A stretch of 37,430 nt of DNA, from the NCBI GenBank assembly GCA_016200845.1, contig JACQDW010000027.1, forward strand, positions 1-37,430, given 5' to 3'. Shown one piece after another: positions 1-9,237 of this stretch. Numbering within the stretch: position 1 is the stretch's first letter; every line of letters starts with the position of its first letter. The notes under the pieces were generated by a model. The model made no database searches, was not told the DNA's origin, and saw only the letters and a list, made by a program, of their open reading frames with translations. A program made the translations under genes and the position numbers. Source of the stretch: Burkholderiales bacterium. GTDB taxonomy: Bacteria > Pseudomonadota > Gammaproteobacteria > Burkholderiales > Burkholderiaceae_D.

Positions 1-26
1 GTTTGGGTTTGAATGAGGAGATTGTG

Positions 27-440
27 ATGTTGCTTGAATGGTTGGGGGAGCGAATTAATCCGGGGCACGTTGGGCATCTAAATATCCACGAGAATGATCG
101 AACGAGATCGCGTTTTTCTATCATCGTGATGGGAGTCGTTGCGGTGTTTGTCGCCGCGCTGCCTCTTTATTTTTTCTATTGCTATGGAAGTAGTGAAAGA
201 GGGCTGTGGGCTGAAGAGTTTTTTATTTTCTCAATTGAGATACTGTATCTCGGCGTTGCTTATGTGTTGAAACCTGAACCTGACACAAGAAACATGGGTT
301 GGTTTGGTTGGCTGGATAATCCCTTCCGAATCTCGGATGATTACAATCGATTTTTGTTGTTCTTTTCTGCGGTTCTCTTGCCGGGACGACTAGTGAGTAT
401 CGGCCTCATTGATCTTTTTTATGCGATCAAATGGAGGTGA
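27..440 (+). CDS. small hypothetical membrane protein
   Basis: About 137 residues with three hydrophobic stretches that can span the inner membrane: roughly residues 25-45 after a charged N-terminus, 60-80, and 110-130. I do not recognise the family and assign no function. The frame is open to the window edge, so the gene could begin upstream. I chose ATG at 27 because a GAGGAG motif lies six bases before it; a GTG at 24 is also possible. It ends 41 bases before a strong intrinsic terminator, which fits the end of a plus-strand transcript. The downstream neighbour is on the opposite strand and convergent. Confidence 0.55.
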   Translation: MLLEWLGERINPGHVGHLNIHENDRTRSRFSIIVMGVVAVFVAALPLYFFYCYGSSERGLWAEEFFIFSIEILYLGVAYVLKPEPDTRNMGWFGWLDNPFRISDDYNRFLLFFSAVLLPGRLVSIGLIDLFYAIKWR

Positions 441-480
441 TTTGAGACGATTTTTCAGATGAGACAAGGAAAAAGTTTTC

Positions 481-515
481 ATTCAGCCGCGATCAACTCG
501 CGGCTGAATTTTTTT
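481..515 (+). terminator. intrinsic terminator after the first gene
   Basis: A perfect 11-bp stem (481-491 with 499-509) closes a 7-base loop and runs straight into seven T residues on the plus strand. It lies between two convergent genes. It should end the plus-strand transcript and may also slow the minus-strand one, which ends at 526. Confidence 0.88.
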
Positions 516-525
516 CAAGACCTGA

Positions 526-2421
526 TTACTTCATTGTGAAACTTTGCTGCGCCGTATCTACCGCGTAATTCTTTGCGACATCCCAATACGTAAAGCTGTA
601 TTTGACCAAGTCACCTGCTTTGAGTCCGTTGACGGTGTAGGTGTTTTTTCCGTTGGCTTGTGTCATGCGGAAGTTTTGCTGACCATTGGAATTGACAGTG
701 TAATGGACGTCAGCCCACGCTGATGTGTTGACTGAAAATTGCAACGTCGTTGCACTCGTTTGTGTTGCAGTTGCGTTGACTGGCGTTGGTGTCGGCGTTG
801 GTGTCGGCGTTGGCGTCGGAGTCGGAGTTGGAGTTGGAGTTGGCGTCGGTGTGGGTGTTGGTGTGGGTGTTGGTGTTGGTGTTGGTGTGGGTGTTGGCGT
901 TGGTGTCGGTGTTGGCGTCGGAGTCGGAGTCGGCACGCCAGTGTCCCAAATCACATCATCCACTGCCCATTGAAAAGCGCTAGCTGGCAGGCTGCCGTCA
1001 ACGCTGTAGATCTGAAATAGGTCTGACATCGATTGCAAGGCGATCAGATTACCAGCAAGGGCGGAGACGGGAATGGTGGCGGTGCCCCAATTGCCGTCGC
1101 GTACCAGTCCATAAGTGGCGAGATTGGCGGGGAAGGTGACCGAGCCTTGGTTGGTGTAAGTGTCGCCTATGCCGACTTTGAATGCGACGTTGGCCGGGAT
1201 TTTGATTTTGAATTTGAGTGTGCCATTGCGGTAGTTGCTCATGTCATGCACTTGGCGCGATTGTATGCTGCTGCCAAACCATTGGTTGGCGGCGGTGTAG
1301 TTCCAGGCGATGACATTGCTGCCTTCAAATGGCGCGGTGTTACCAGCTGACATCGATGCCTGATTCCAATTCCATACGTCAGAGCTGACACCTGCCACTT
1401 GTTTGTTATTGACGACAGTGAGGTCGGTGAATACGCCAAATTTGCCAACTTCAGGTACGTTGGCATTGCCAACTTTGACCGTGCCTTTGCCGTCCAATTC
1501 ATAGACCCGCACATAGTCCACATACATGGTGCCAGGCAGTGGAGCAGTGACTTGGGATGGGTTTGCTGCATCGGTGAAATTGCCACCAACCGCGAGATTA
1601 AACAAGAGATAAAACGGTGCTTGCAATGAGGTGGAATTGACGGGAAGAGGGTTTTGATACATGTCGCGTTCTACACCATTATCGATGACCGTAAAGCGCA
1701 TCTGGCTCTCGGTCCAATACAGACGATAAGTGACAAAGCGATTGACCAAAGGCGTGGAGGCGATATACCAATTCTTGGTTTGCCAGGCAGTCGATGCAGC
1801 ACAACTTGGATTGCCCGGCACGCAAGCAGCGTCTTGATAAGTGATGACGTTAGACCCCACATAATTATTGATTGCAGGATAGCCCGCCAGCGCGCGCCCC
1901 GCATTGCTATGCCCCATCTCCATGATATCGATCTCGCCATTGCGTGGCCAGGTTTGCGGGCTGGTGCCTAACATCCACGCGGCAGGCCACAGACCAGTGC
2001 CGACTTGCGGTGTGCTGATGCGCATCTCAACCATGCCATATTGAATCTGCAGCTTGCCCGCTGAAGAGATTTTGCCAGAAGTGAAGACGTTGCTGCCTAT
2101 GACTTGATTCTTCGCTTGTATCGCTAAGGCGCGGGTGGCAGGCTCGAAAGGTACGTTTTGAATCGACACATTATTCGGGCTGTAATATTCCAACTCTTGG
2201 TTGCCATAGCCGCATAGATTAATTTGGCAGCCATTGCCGTCATACGCCGACCACAAACTGGTGTTGAGCGTGCTGCCATTAAATTCCTCTGACCAGAGCA
2301 ATTTGCCGATGACAGGATTGGTGACGCCTGCCTGTGCCGATGTGCCATACGCGAGCAGCAAGCTTGCCATTAAGACCGATAGCGTAAAAGGATTTTGGGT
2401 TTGTTTGTTCTTTGTGTTCAT
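526..2421 (-). CDS. secreted GH16 endo-beta-1,3-glucanase, modular
   Basis: Predicted exported endo-glucanase (laminarinase type) of 631 residues. In order: signal peptide (about 1-31, ending SAQA); GH16 catalytic domain (about 38-310) with the ExDxxE active-site motif EIDIME at 163-168 (E163 nucleophile, E168 acid/base in the family) and the WPAAWML substrate-cleft strand; a beta-sandwich domain (about 318-492) resembling galactose-binding-like modules; a 50-residue Pro-Thr linker (about 496-547); and a C-terminal domain (about 548-631) with WADVHYTVN and KYSFTYWD, which resembles the beta-1,3-glucan-binding CBM56 family. Start ATG 2421 follows a strong GGAGG four bases upstream. It stands alone on the minus strand. 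The catalytic assignment is secure; substrate and the two accessory module names are inferred from memory of the families. Confidence 0.92.
   Translation of the reverse strand: MNTKNKQTQNPFTLSVLMASLLLAYGTSAQAGVTNPVIGKLLWSEEFNGSTLNTSLWSAYDGNGCQINLCGYGNQELEYYSPNNVSIQNVPFEPATRALAIQAKNQVIGSNVFTSGKISSAGKLQIQYGMVEMRISTPQVGTGLWPAAWMLGTSPQTWPRNGEIDIMEMGHSNAGRALAGYPAINNYVGSNVITYQDAACVPGNPSCAASTAWQTKNWYIASTPLVNRFVTYRLYWTESQMRFTVIDNGVERDMYQNPLPVNSTSLQAPFYLLFNLAVGGNFTDAANPSQVTAPLPGTMYVDYVRVYELDGKGTVKVGNANVPEVGKFGVFTDLTVVNNKQVAGVSSDVWNWNQASMSAGNTAPFEGSNVIAWNYTAANQWFGSSIQSRQVHDMSNYRNGTLKFKIKIPANVAFKVGIGDTYTNQGSVTFPANLATYGLVRDGNWGTATIPVSALAGNLIALQSMSDLFQIYSVDGSLPASAFQWAVDDVIWDTGVPTPTPTPTPTPTPTPTPTPTPTPTPTPTPTPTPTPTPTPTPTPTPTPTPTPVNATATQTSATTLQFSVNTSAWADVHYTVNSNGQQNFRMTQANGKNTYTVNGLKAGDLVKYSFTYWDVAKNYAVDTAQQSFTMK
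782..936 (-). repeat. Pro-Thr linker-coding minisatellite
   Basis: About 155 bp of imperfect 6-base units (GGCGTT, GGTGTC, GGAGTC and similar on the plus strand) encode an uninterrupted Thr-Pro repeat joining two domains of the glucanase. Third positions vary widely while the dipeptide is kept, which points to selection on the protein. Slippage could still change linker length. Confidence 0.9.
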
Positions 2422-2627
2422 GATGCCTCCGAGTGTGTTTTTGATTGTGGAACTGCATTAATGAAAAATAGCGAATGCGTGTGCTGCCACTTGCTGCGAT
2501 GTGCTCGCGTGGTTCACATCCCTCTCAGTTGAAACACCAAAGGGCAAACAAATTGACTCTCATCACGCGAATCGATCAAGCAACAACGGCGGCCTTGTGT
2601 GCCGGTGTGTTGAGAATGGCTTGTTTA

Positions 2628-2666
2628 TGGAAACGTTTCCACTTTGGTTTGGAAATATTGAAACCA
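2628..2666. promoter_or_regulatory. palindromic operator candidate upstream of the glucanase
   Basis: A perfect 14-bp palindrome, TGGAAACGTTTCCA, lies at 2628-2641, about 207 bp before the glucanase start. Four bases later there is a second inverted repeat, TGGTTT-N10-AAACCA (2645-2666). A central-CG AAACGTTT palindrome is the usual shape of LacI-family operators for sugar genes. No LacI-type gene is in this window, so the regulator is unknown. Confidence 0.45.
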
Positions 2667-2683
2667 TTTATCTTTTTTGTCAA

Positions 2684-2876
2684 TAGGATCAAAGCACAGC
2701 CGCCCCGGCGTTGTTGTGCGGGGCTTGCCGTGCTAGAGCACTGTCTGCGCCCCACACGCCTAGCTGGGACGGCTGTGCTTTGATCCTATGGGGGCACAGG
2801 CGCCCCAGCGTTGTTGTGGGGGGCTTGCCGTGCCAGAGCACTGTCTGCGCCCCACACGCTTAGCTGGGTCGGCTTT
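2684..2876. repeat. tandem 100-bp-period repeat with terminal inverted repeats
   Basis: Two copies of a roughly 77-bp unit occur at 2701-2777 and 2801-2877, differing at only about six positions (period exactly 100). The first copy is enclosed by a perfect 19-bp inverted repeat (2684-2702 with 2770-2788); the second copy has lost this pairing. Inside each copy are GTGCTAGAGCAC-like palindromes and a GGGGC/GCCCC pairing, so each unit can fold into one long hairpin. Open frames across it look spurious. It resembles a small non-autonomous palindromic element; the family is not identified. Confidence 0.75.
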
Positions 2877-2910
2877 GTCCGCTATAAAGGGCAAGGATCT
2901 TCAGAAATAC

Positions 2911-2939
2911 TTGACGCTGACAGGCTTCACGGGGATCAT
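2911..2939 (+). promoter_or_regulatory. promoter for the riboswitch-bluB transcript
   Basis: A TTGACG -35 hexamer (2911-2916) is followed after 17 bases by GATCAT (2934-2939) as a weak -10. Transcription would start around 2946, which is exactly where the riboswitch structure begins. The -10 match is only partial, so this rests mainly on position. Confidence 0.5.
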
Positions 2940-2946
2940 TGCCGCC

Positions 2947-3108
2947 TTCAGGTGCTGCTCGTTTTGGCGGGTGGAGAATCGGGAAGATGGTGTGATTCCA
3001 TCGCGTGCCCAACGCTGTAAGGAGGATGGAGCAAGCAATTTGCCACTGGTCGTGTTGGACTGGGAAGGCGCTTGTTTCGGTGAATCTGAGTCAGAAGACC
3101 GGCCTGAA
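2947..3108 (+). ncRNA. cobalamin (AdoCbl) riboswitch
   Basis: The leader of bluB carries the conserved core blocks of cobalamin riboswitches in order: GGTGC near the 5' end, GGGAAGATGGTG, the CCCAACGCTGTAA loop segment (3008-3020), GCCACTGG (3042-3049), CTGGGAAGGCG, and the B12-box-like AGTCAGAAGACCGGCC (3089-3104). A closing stem TTCAGG/CCTGAA (2947-2952 with 3103-3108) brackets it. High B12 should shut off expression of the B12 lower-ligand enzyme downstream. The exact switching helix with the ribosome site at 3108-3166 was not resolved by eye. Confidence 0.9.
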
Positions 3109-3157
3109 AAAATTAATGTGTGGTTTGGTCAGACCTCGCAAAACTTTTCTATGCTAG

Positions 3158-3952
<795 letters not shown>

Positions 3953-3987
3953 CATCACATTCAACCACTTAACCAAAAAGGATCATC

Positions 3988-4800
3988 ATGAAAAAATGGA
4001 CGCAGCTTGCTTCCGCTTTTGTACTTGCATGCGGTTTTGCAGTTCCCGTGTTGGCGCAGGATGCCGCTTTAACTACGGCGGTGGCAGCGCCGACGCGCGA
4101 CAAGGCGAATGTCGCACGCGACCCGGCGCGTCATCCGTATGAGACCTTGAGCTTCTTCGGAATCAAGCCGACGATGACGGTGGTCGAGCTGGTGCCAGAA
4201 GGTGGCTGGTACACCGAGATTTTGGCACCTTACTTGCGTGAGAAAGGAACTCTGATCGGCGCTGGCGACCCTTTGACGCAAGATGATGAAGGTTTTTATA
4301 CCCGCATGTTTAAAAAACTATTGGACTCCAATCCGGCGGTGTATGACAAGGTGAAGATGGGTGTGTTTCAGCCATCAAAAAAGAAATTTGATTTTGCCAA
4401 AGACAGCAGCATCGATATGGTACTGACTTTTCGCAATGTGCATAACTGGGTGAACAAGGGCGATGAGGATGTGCGTGCTGCGTTCAAGGCGGTGTTTGCA
4501 AGTTTGAAGTCGGGTGGTGTATTTGGTGTGGTCGATCATCGCTTGCCAGCGGGTATGCGTCAGGCTCCTGATGCGCGCGGCGGTTATGTGCATGAGGCTT
4601 ATGTGATCCGTTTGGCAGAAGAGGCAGGATTTAAGCTGGCGGCCAAATCAGAAGTGAATGCGAATCCTAAAGACTTGGCTGATTATCACAATGGCGTGTG
4701 GTCTTTGCCGCCGACGTTCGCGAACGGCAATCACAATCGCGCCCGTTATGCCGAGATCGGTGAGAGCGATCGCATGACTTTGAAGTTCGTGAAGCCATAA
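3988..4800 (+). CDS. exported methyltransferase-like protein
   Basis: The 270-residue product begins with a clear Sec signal peptide (about 1-23, VPVLA before QD). The rest resembles the class I SAM-dependent methyltransferase fold of the COG4798 type: VVELVPEGGWYTEIL (about 66-80) stands for the usual SAM-binding glycine loop, followed by GTLIGAGDP, DMVLTFRNVHNW and GVFGVVDHR. The acidic/glycine motif I is altered (ELVPEGGW). SAM is not normally available outside the cytoplasm, so either the fold is reused or the ligand differs. ATG 3988 has AAGGA upstream. It lies 35 bases after bluB. Fold call is good; activity and substrate are unknown. Confidence 0.8.
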   Translation: MKKWTQLASAFVLACGFAVPVLAQDAALTTAVAAPTRDKANVARDPARHPYETLSFFGIKPTMTVVELVPEGGWYTEILAPYLREKGTLIGAGDPLTQDDEGFYTRMFKKLLDSNPAVYDKVKMGVFQPSKKKFDFAKDSSIDMVLTFRNVHNWVNKGDEDVRAAFKAVFASLKSGGVFGVVDHRLPAGMRQAPDARGGYVHEAYVIRLAEEAGFKLAAKSEVNANPKDLADYHNGVWSLPPTFANGNHNRARYAEIGESDRMTLKFVKP

Positions 4801-4815
4801 AAAAACGCGAAGAAC

Positions 4816-7050
4816 TTACTCGGGGCCGAGCACGCGCAGGATTTCTTCTGGTGTGGTTAGCCCCGACACGACTTTGTCAAAGGCGTCGTCACGCAGAGTC
4901 GCAAAGCCTTTGCTAAAGGCATACTGCACAATTTCAGTGACGGCAGCTTGCTCCGCGATCAGGTGACGCATTTGATCGTCTGGTGTGAGGACTTCATAAA
5001 GACCGACCCTGCCTTTATAACCTGTGTGATAACAGGCCTGGCAACCGATTCCCTTGAAACATTTAAATTGTTCCGATTGATAGCGTTTGCCCAATCGTCT
5101 TAAAAGGCCGGGATCCGGTTCTGCAGCCGTCTTGCATGATTCACAGATTTTGCGCACTAATCGTTGCGCGATGACTGCTTCAAGGGCCGTGGCGATGACA
5201 AAGGGCTTGAGCCCGAGATCAAATAAGCGTGAAATCGTGGCGATCGCGGAGTTAGTGTGCAGGGTAGAGAACACTTGATGCCCAGTGAGCGCCGCGTGGA
5301 ATGCCACTTCTGCTGTTTCAAAATCGCGGATTTCGCCTATCAGTAAGACGTCTGGATCTTGTCGCAAGATGGCGCGTAATATGAGTGGGAAGGTGAGTCC
5401 GATTTTATCGCGCACCAGCACTTGTCCTGCGTTATCCAAATAATATTCGACCGGATCTTCAATGGTTAAATAGTTTTTCTCTGATGATGCGCTATTTTGC
5501 AGCAGACTATAGAGTGTCGTGGTTTTGCCGCTGCCTGTGGGGCCAGTGGCAAGAATAATTCCTTGTGGTTTTTCACCGGCATATTGTATGCGCTCAAGTA
5601 ATTCAGCGCTAAATCCCAAGGTGTCCATGCTCAACACTGACGAGTTGCGCTCCAGGATACGCATGACGATTTTTTCGCCATTAATTGTGGGTAAAGCGCT
5701 GACACGCAGATCGACAATACGCTTGGGCGTCTTGACTGTTAATCTGCCGTCCTGCGGCTTGCGCCGCTCTGAAATGTCCAGCTCAGCCATGATTTTGATG
5801 CGCGAAACGATGGGCTGCAGCATATTGTGCGGAATGAACATCTTATCGGTCAGCACACCATCGATACGCAAACGAATAATGACATTCTTGGCGCGTGGCT
5901 GGATATGAATATCGGATGCGCCTAAACGAATGGCTTCTAGCAAGATAGAATTGACCAAACGGATCGCAGGTGGTTCTTCGGTTTCTCTCAGCAATTCACT
6001 CAGCGATAAATCATCATCGTCTTCGATAACGATTTGTATGCCTTCGTATGGATCCGCTTCACCGAAAGCGACTTCCAAATCAGTGAGTTCAGCATCTGTG
6101 CGCTTGTAGACTTCCGCAATCTTGGCATCGATCGAGCGTATCGATGCCAGAATAGGCACCAGCTCCAAGCCCGTGACAAAACGCAGATCATCAATCAGAC
6201 CAGCATCCAGTGGATCTGCCATCGCAATCAACAAGCGTTTGTCATCCATGCTGAGCGGCATGACTAATTGCTTTTTGCAGAGCACTGCGGGGATTAAGGC
6301 GGCGACACCGGGATCGACAATATATTCGTCGAGTGACACTTGTTGCAGCTTCATTTCTTTAGCCAGAAAATCGGCGATGACCTTGTCGCTCAACCAGCCG
6401 CGCTCAGTCATCAGCCGCACGACAGGCTCTTTGACTTGTGGTTGTATCTGAATCACTTCCTGTAATAGCTCCGCGCTTAAAATCCCATGCTTGTTAAGGA
6501 TGTAGGCGAGCTGACAGCGATTGTTGACGCTGATTTTGGAGAGCTGCTCGACCTCGCGGGCTTTGTGTTGATTGTCTTTTTGGAGAGCGCGATTTTTTTC
6601 TAAGAGGGCTTGTTGTTCCAGCGCCAGTGCGACGGTGACACGCAAGTCGTCATCGTTCCATGGCTTTAAAATAAATTTGTAAACCGCGCCGGTTTTGACA
6701 GCACTGACCACGGCATTGACGTCGGCATGGCCAGTGAGCATGATGCGTATCATGTTTGGGCGCATCTCTCGGGCTTTTTTGAGCAGGTCGCCGCCATTCA
6801 TGCCCGGCATCATATAGTCACTGATGATCAGTTGAAACTGCTCTTTAGCGAGTTTTTCTAAAGCCAGTACCGGTGAATTACAGGTGACCACATCATAGTT
6901 CTCCTGGCGGAATACACGCATCAACGCGGAAAGTACATTCGGCTCATCATCAACTAAAAGAATGCGATATTTTTTTTGTTCAGGCAGCGCAGCATTTTCC
7001 GGCGCTGCTGCGCCAGTGAATAAATGCGAAAAATTGGGCGTGGTGGCCAT
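4816..7050 (-). CDS. REC-domain fusion to PilB/GspE-type secretion ATPase
   Basis: A 744-residue fusion. Residues about 28-145 form a two-component receiver domain (acidic pair D34/D35, phospho-acceptor D78 in ISDYMMPGM, T106, K129). A short coiled stretch (about 148-172) leads to an N-terminal GspE/MshE-like domain (about 178-320), then the hexameric motor ATPase (about 355-740): Walker A GPTGSGKTT at 503-511, Walker B DVLLIGEIRD near 567-576, His box STLHTN at 595-600, and two CxxC pairs (636/639 and 670/673) of the PilB zinc site. It should power assembly or retraction of a type IV pilus-like machine under phosphorylation control. It is the last gene of an operon with a kinase and a GTPase; no pilin or platform gene is nearby. 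Confidence 0.93.
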   Translation of the reverse strand: MATTPNFSHLFTGAAAPENAALPEQKKYRILLVDDEPNVLSALMRVFRQENYDVVTCNSPVLALEKLAKEQFQLIISDYMMPGMNGGDLLKKAREMRPNMIRIMLTGHADVNAVVSAVKTGAVYKFILKPWNDDDLRVTVALALEQQALLEKNRALQKDNQHKAREVEQLSKISVNNRCQLAYILNKHGILSAELLQEVIQIQPQVKEPVVRLMTERGWLSDKVIADFLAKEMKLQQVSLDEYIVDPGVAALIPAVLCKKQLVMPLSMDDKRLLIAMADPLDAGLIDDLRFVTGLELVPILASIRSIDAKIAEVYKRTDAELTDLEVAFGEADPYEGIQIVIEDDDDLSLSELLRETEEPPAIRLVNSILLEAIRLGASDIHIQPRAKNVIIRLRIDGVLTDKMFIPHNMLQPIVSRIKIMAELDISERRKPQDGRLTVKTPKRIVDLRVSALPTINGEKIVMRILERNSSVLSMDTLGFSAELLERIQYAGEKPQGIILATGPTGSGKTTTLYSLLQNSASSEKNYLTIEDPVEYYLDNAGQVLVRDKIGLTFPLILRAILRQDPDVLLIGEIRDFETAEVAFHAALTGHQVFSTLHTNSAIATISRLFDLGLKPFVIATALEAVIAQRLVRKICESCKTAAEPDPGLLRRLGKRYQSEQFKCFKGIGCQACYHTGYKGRVGLYEVLTPDDQMRHLIAEQAAVTEIVQYAFSKGFATLRDDAFDKVVSGLTTPEEILRVLGPE

Positions 7051-7083
7051 ACAGATTAACCTGTTTTTTCTAAAGAAGTGACT

Positions 7084-8313
7084 TTAAGTCGAACGCTTAA
7101 TCGGCAAGATGACAGTAAACGTACTACCAGCGCCGACTTTGCTCTCTACCTCCATTCGCCCCCCATAGCTGGCGACGATTTCCTGACTCACCGTCAAACC
7201 CAAACCTGTTCCTTTTCCTACATCTTGCATGGTGAAGAAGGGATCAAAAATGCGCGACAGCGTTTGTTCATCCATGCCGCAACCATTGTCTTTTACCGCG
7301 ATTTTGATGTCAGTTCCGGCAACGCAGGAGCTGACGCACACACTGCCATCGCCATTCAAAGCACGCACCGCATTTTGTACCAGAGATAGTAAGACTTGAT
7401 TCATTCTGCCGCGATCACACAGGATTTGCGGCAAGGCTTGCAGCTCAATACGCAAGTCAACTCCTTCGTGTGGCTGATCGCCGATGATGCGCATGACGGC
7501 GTTAATCGATTCATTTAAATCACATTCGCCTTCGATGGCGTGATCGACGTTGGAGTAGTCTTTGAGATTAGCAACGATGCGCGCAACACGATCGGCACCT
7601 TCGACAGATTCTCTGAGCAAATCGTCGAAATCTTCCATCACAAAACTTAAATCGTATTTGTCCCACGTTTCAAAAGCGAGCATGGTATCGCCAGCGTGAA
7701 ATGCATTGAGTATGGTGCGCATTTTCGCCACACTGCCAATGGCGGTACTCAAATTGCTGCGTAAAAAACCGATAGGGTTATTGATCTCGTGGGCCACCCC
7801 AGCAGCAAGGCTGCCGACCGATGCCATTTTTTCGGCTTGATAAAGTTGGCGTTGCGAGCGTTCGATGAGTAGCACTTGCTCGGAAACGCGATTTTCTAAT
7901 TGTGCAGAAAGCTCGCGATAACGTTGTTCTGATTCTTGTAGCGCTGCGTGTTCAGCCTGTAAGTCTTTGTAGCTATTAGAAACCGATTCAAGGTGAATGT
8001 CGGCGGCCATGCTATAGCGGTGTGCACTTGATAAAACCAAGCCCATCCAGATCGAGATGGTTTCGATTTTGTCGCGTGGCGCGTTGGTGAGCAGAAAGCC
8101 GATATCTTCTAATTCAATTCGCAATCGCAGTTTCGCGCACGCCGTCGGATCGTCAATGACAGTGGTGGATTCGAGCAAGACTTTATTCTCTGTGTCGCAC
8201 AGACGCCAGCCAACTTGCAACGATTGGTCAAGCGCTTTTGCGAGCTTTTGACGAGAGATGCCGCGTATTAATTCTGCTAGTGTGATGTCGCGGTCGAATT
8301 GGGCGATTTCCAT
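7084..8313 (-). CDS. cytoplasmic sensor histidine kinase
   Basis: A 409-residue kinase with no membrane segment. Residues 1-110 are an unrecognised sensory region; 110-160 are predicted coiled coil; the H-box VAHEINNP places the phosphorylated His at 175; the ATP-binding region carries an N-box (LVQNAVRAL), G1 (DNGCGM), F-box (FDPFFTM) and G2 (GKGTGLGL). The NtrB/HisKA-type catalytic core is complete. It starts two bases after the GTPase stop codon and ends 33 bases before the receiver-ATPase gene, so the kinase most likely phosphorylates that receiver at D78. The sensed signal is unknown; coupling to the GTPase is an inference from the tight operon. Confidence 0.9.
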   Translation of the reverse strand: MEIAQFDRDITLAELIRGISRQKLAKALDQSLQVGWRLCDTENKVLLESTTVIDDPTACAKLRLRIELEDIGFLLTNAPRDKIETISIWMGLVLSSAHRYSMAADIHLESVSNSYKDLQAEHAALQESEQRYRELSAQLENRVSEQVLLIERSQRQLYQAEKMASVGSLAAGVAHEINNPIGFLRSNLSTAIGSVAKMRTILNAFHAGDTMLAFETWDKYDLSFVMEDFDDLLRESVEGADRVARIVANLKDYSNVDHAIEGECDLNESINAVMRIIGDQPHEGVDLRIELQALPQILCDRGRMNQVLLSLVQNAVRALNGDGSVCVSSCVAGTDIKIAVKDNGCGMDEQTLSRIFDPFFTMQDVGKGTGLGLTVSQEIVASYGGRMEVESKVGAGSTFTVILPIKRST

Positions 8314-8315
8314 GA

Positions 8316-8960
8316 TTAACCCCGTACAGCCGCGACGAATTCAGCGCGACTCAATTGATGTACTGTTTGAAATTCGAATTCTGGATCAAGTCGGTCATAT
8401 ACTTTTTCAAGCAAGGCATCAAAGGAGGTAAGTACGCCCGTTCCTTCTAACGCAGAAGCGAAATGCACTGGCCACGGCGCTTGTGACCAGCGCGCGAGGA
8501 TTTCTTCCTCGCTCAAAATATCAGGCATGTCGCGCTTATTAAATTGCACCACCAAAGGCAGGCGCGACAAATCTAGCCCGACCATGCCACAGTTGGTGAC
8601 CAAGTTGTCGAAGGACGCGCCGTTGTTGTAGATTTGATTGTTCTGCGAGTCCGCGACAAACATCACTCCGTCTGCGCGCGACAACACCGCCTTGCGCGTG
8701 CCATCGTGCGCCACTTGTCCGGGTACAGTGAAGAGTTTGAATTTGATGGTCAGGCCAGAAGGGGCTGTAAAACCCAAAGGCAATAGGTCAAAGAAAAGGG
8801 TACGGTCGCCTTCTGTCTCCAGGGTCATCATCTCCCCTTTCAACTGCGGCGCGAGCAAATCGTGGAGGCGCGTCAGGTTCGTCGTTTTACCCGACAAAGC
8901 CGGTCCGTAATAGACCAATTTAATGGTCAAGCGCCGTTGTTGCTCATTGAGTTCAGTCAT
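8316..8960 (-). CDS. MglA-like small GTPase
   Basis: A 214-residue Ras-like GTPase of the bacterial MglA group, which marks cell poles and controls type IV pili or gliding in other bacteria. P-loop GPALSGKT at 19-26, TVPGQ (G3 region, 78-82) and NKRD (G4, 141-144) are intact. I start it at ATG 8960 (MTELNEQQ), which matches the usual beginning of the family; the frame stays open to 9005. It is the first gene of the operon with the histidine kinase (two bases apart) and the receiver-ATPase. No MglB/roadblock GAP gene is seen beside it. Confidence 0.88.
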   Translation of the reverse strand: MTELNEQQRRLTIKLVYYGPALSGKTTNLTRLHDLLAPQLKGEMMTLETEGDRTLFFDLLPLGFTAPSGLTIKFKLFTVPGQVAHDGTRKAVLSRADGVMFVADSQNNQIYNNGASFDNLVTNCGMVGLDLSRLPLVVQFNKRDMPDILSEEEILARWSQAPWPVHFASALEGTGVLTSFDALLEKVYDRLDPEFEFQTVHQLSRAEFVAAVRG

Positions 8961-9237
8961 AGCGAAGATCTTATGGTGATAAGTCAAAGCACTGCGGAAC
9001 AACACATACTCAGAGACGAAAGCATCGCGTAGCGGCGAAGAGATGAATCAAGAACAGCAAAAGCCAGCACACGGTTTTTTCATTCTAGGGCAAAATCTCC
9101 CAAAAAAACACACAATTTGTTGATTTACGGGAATTTTTTGAGTTTTGGCAACAGCTCTCGGCTATCGTGTCGGATTGCAGCTTAAGAACAAATCAACGAG
9201 AATGGCGACCGTCCTTACGATCAGAGAAAGGCGTTTT

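Noticed and set aside
725-1020. Plus-strand frames rich in Gly-Val or Trp-Arg-Ser opposite the glucanase linker
   Set aside because: They are by-products of the 6-base repeat coding the Thr-Pro linker; there is no ribosome site and composition is pure repeat.
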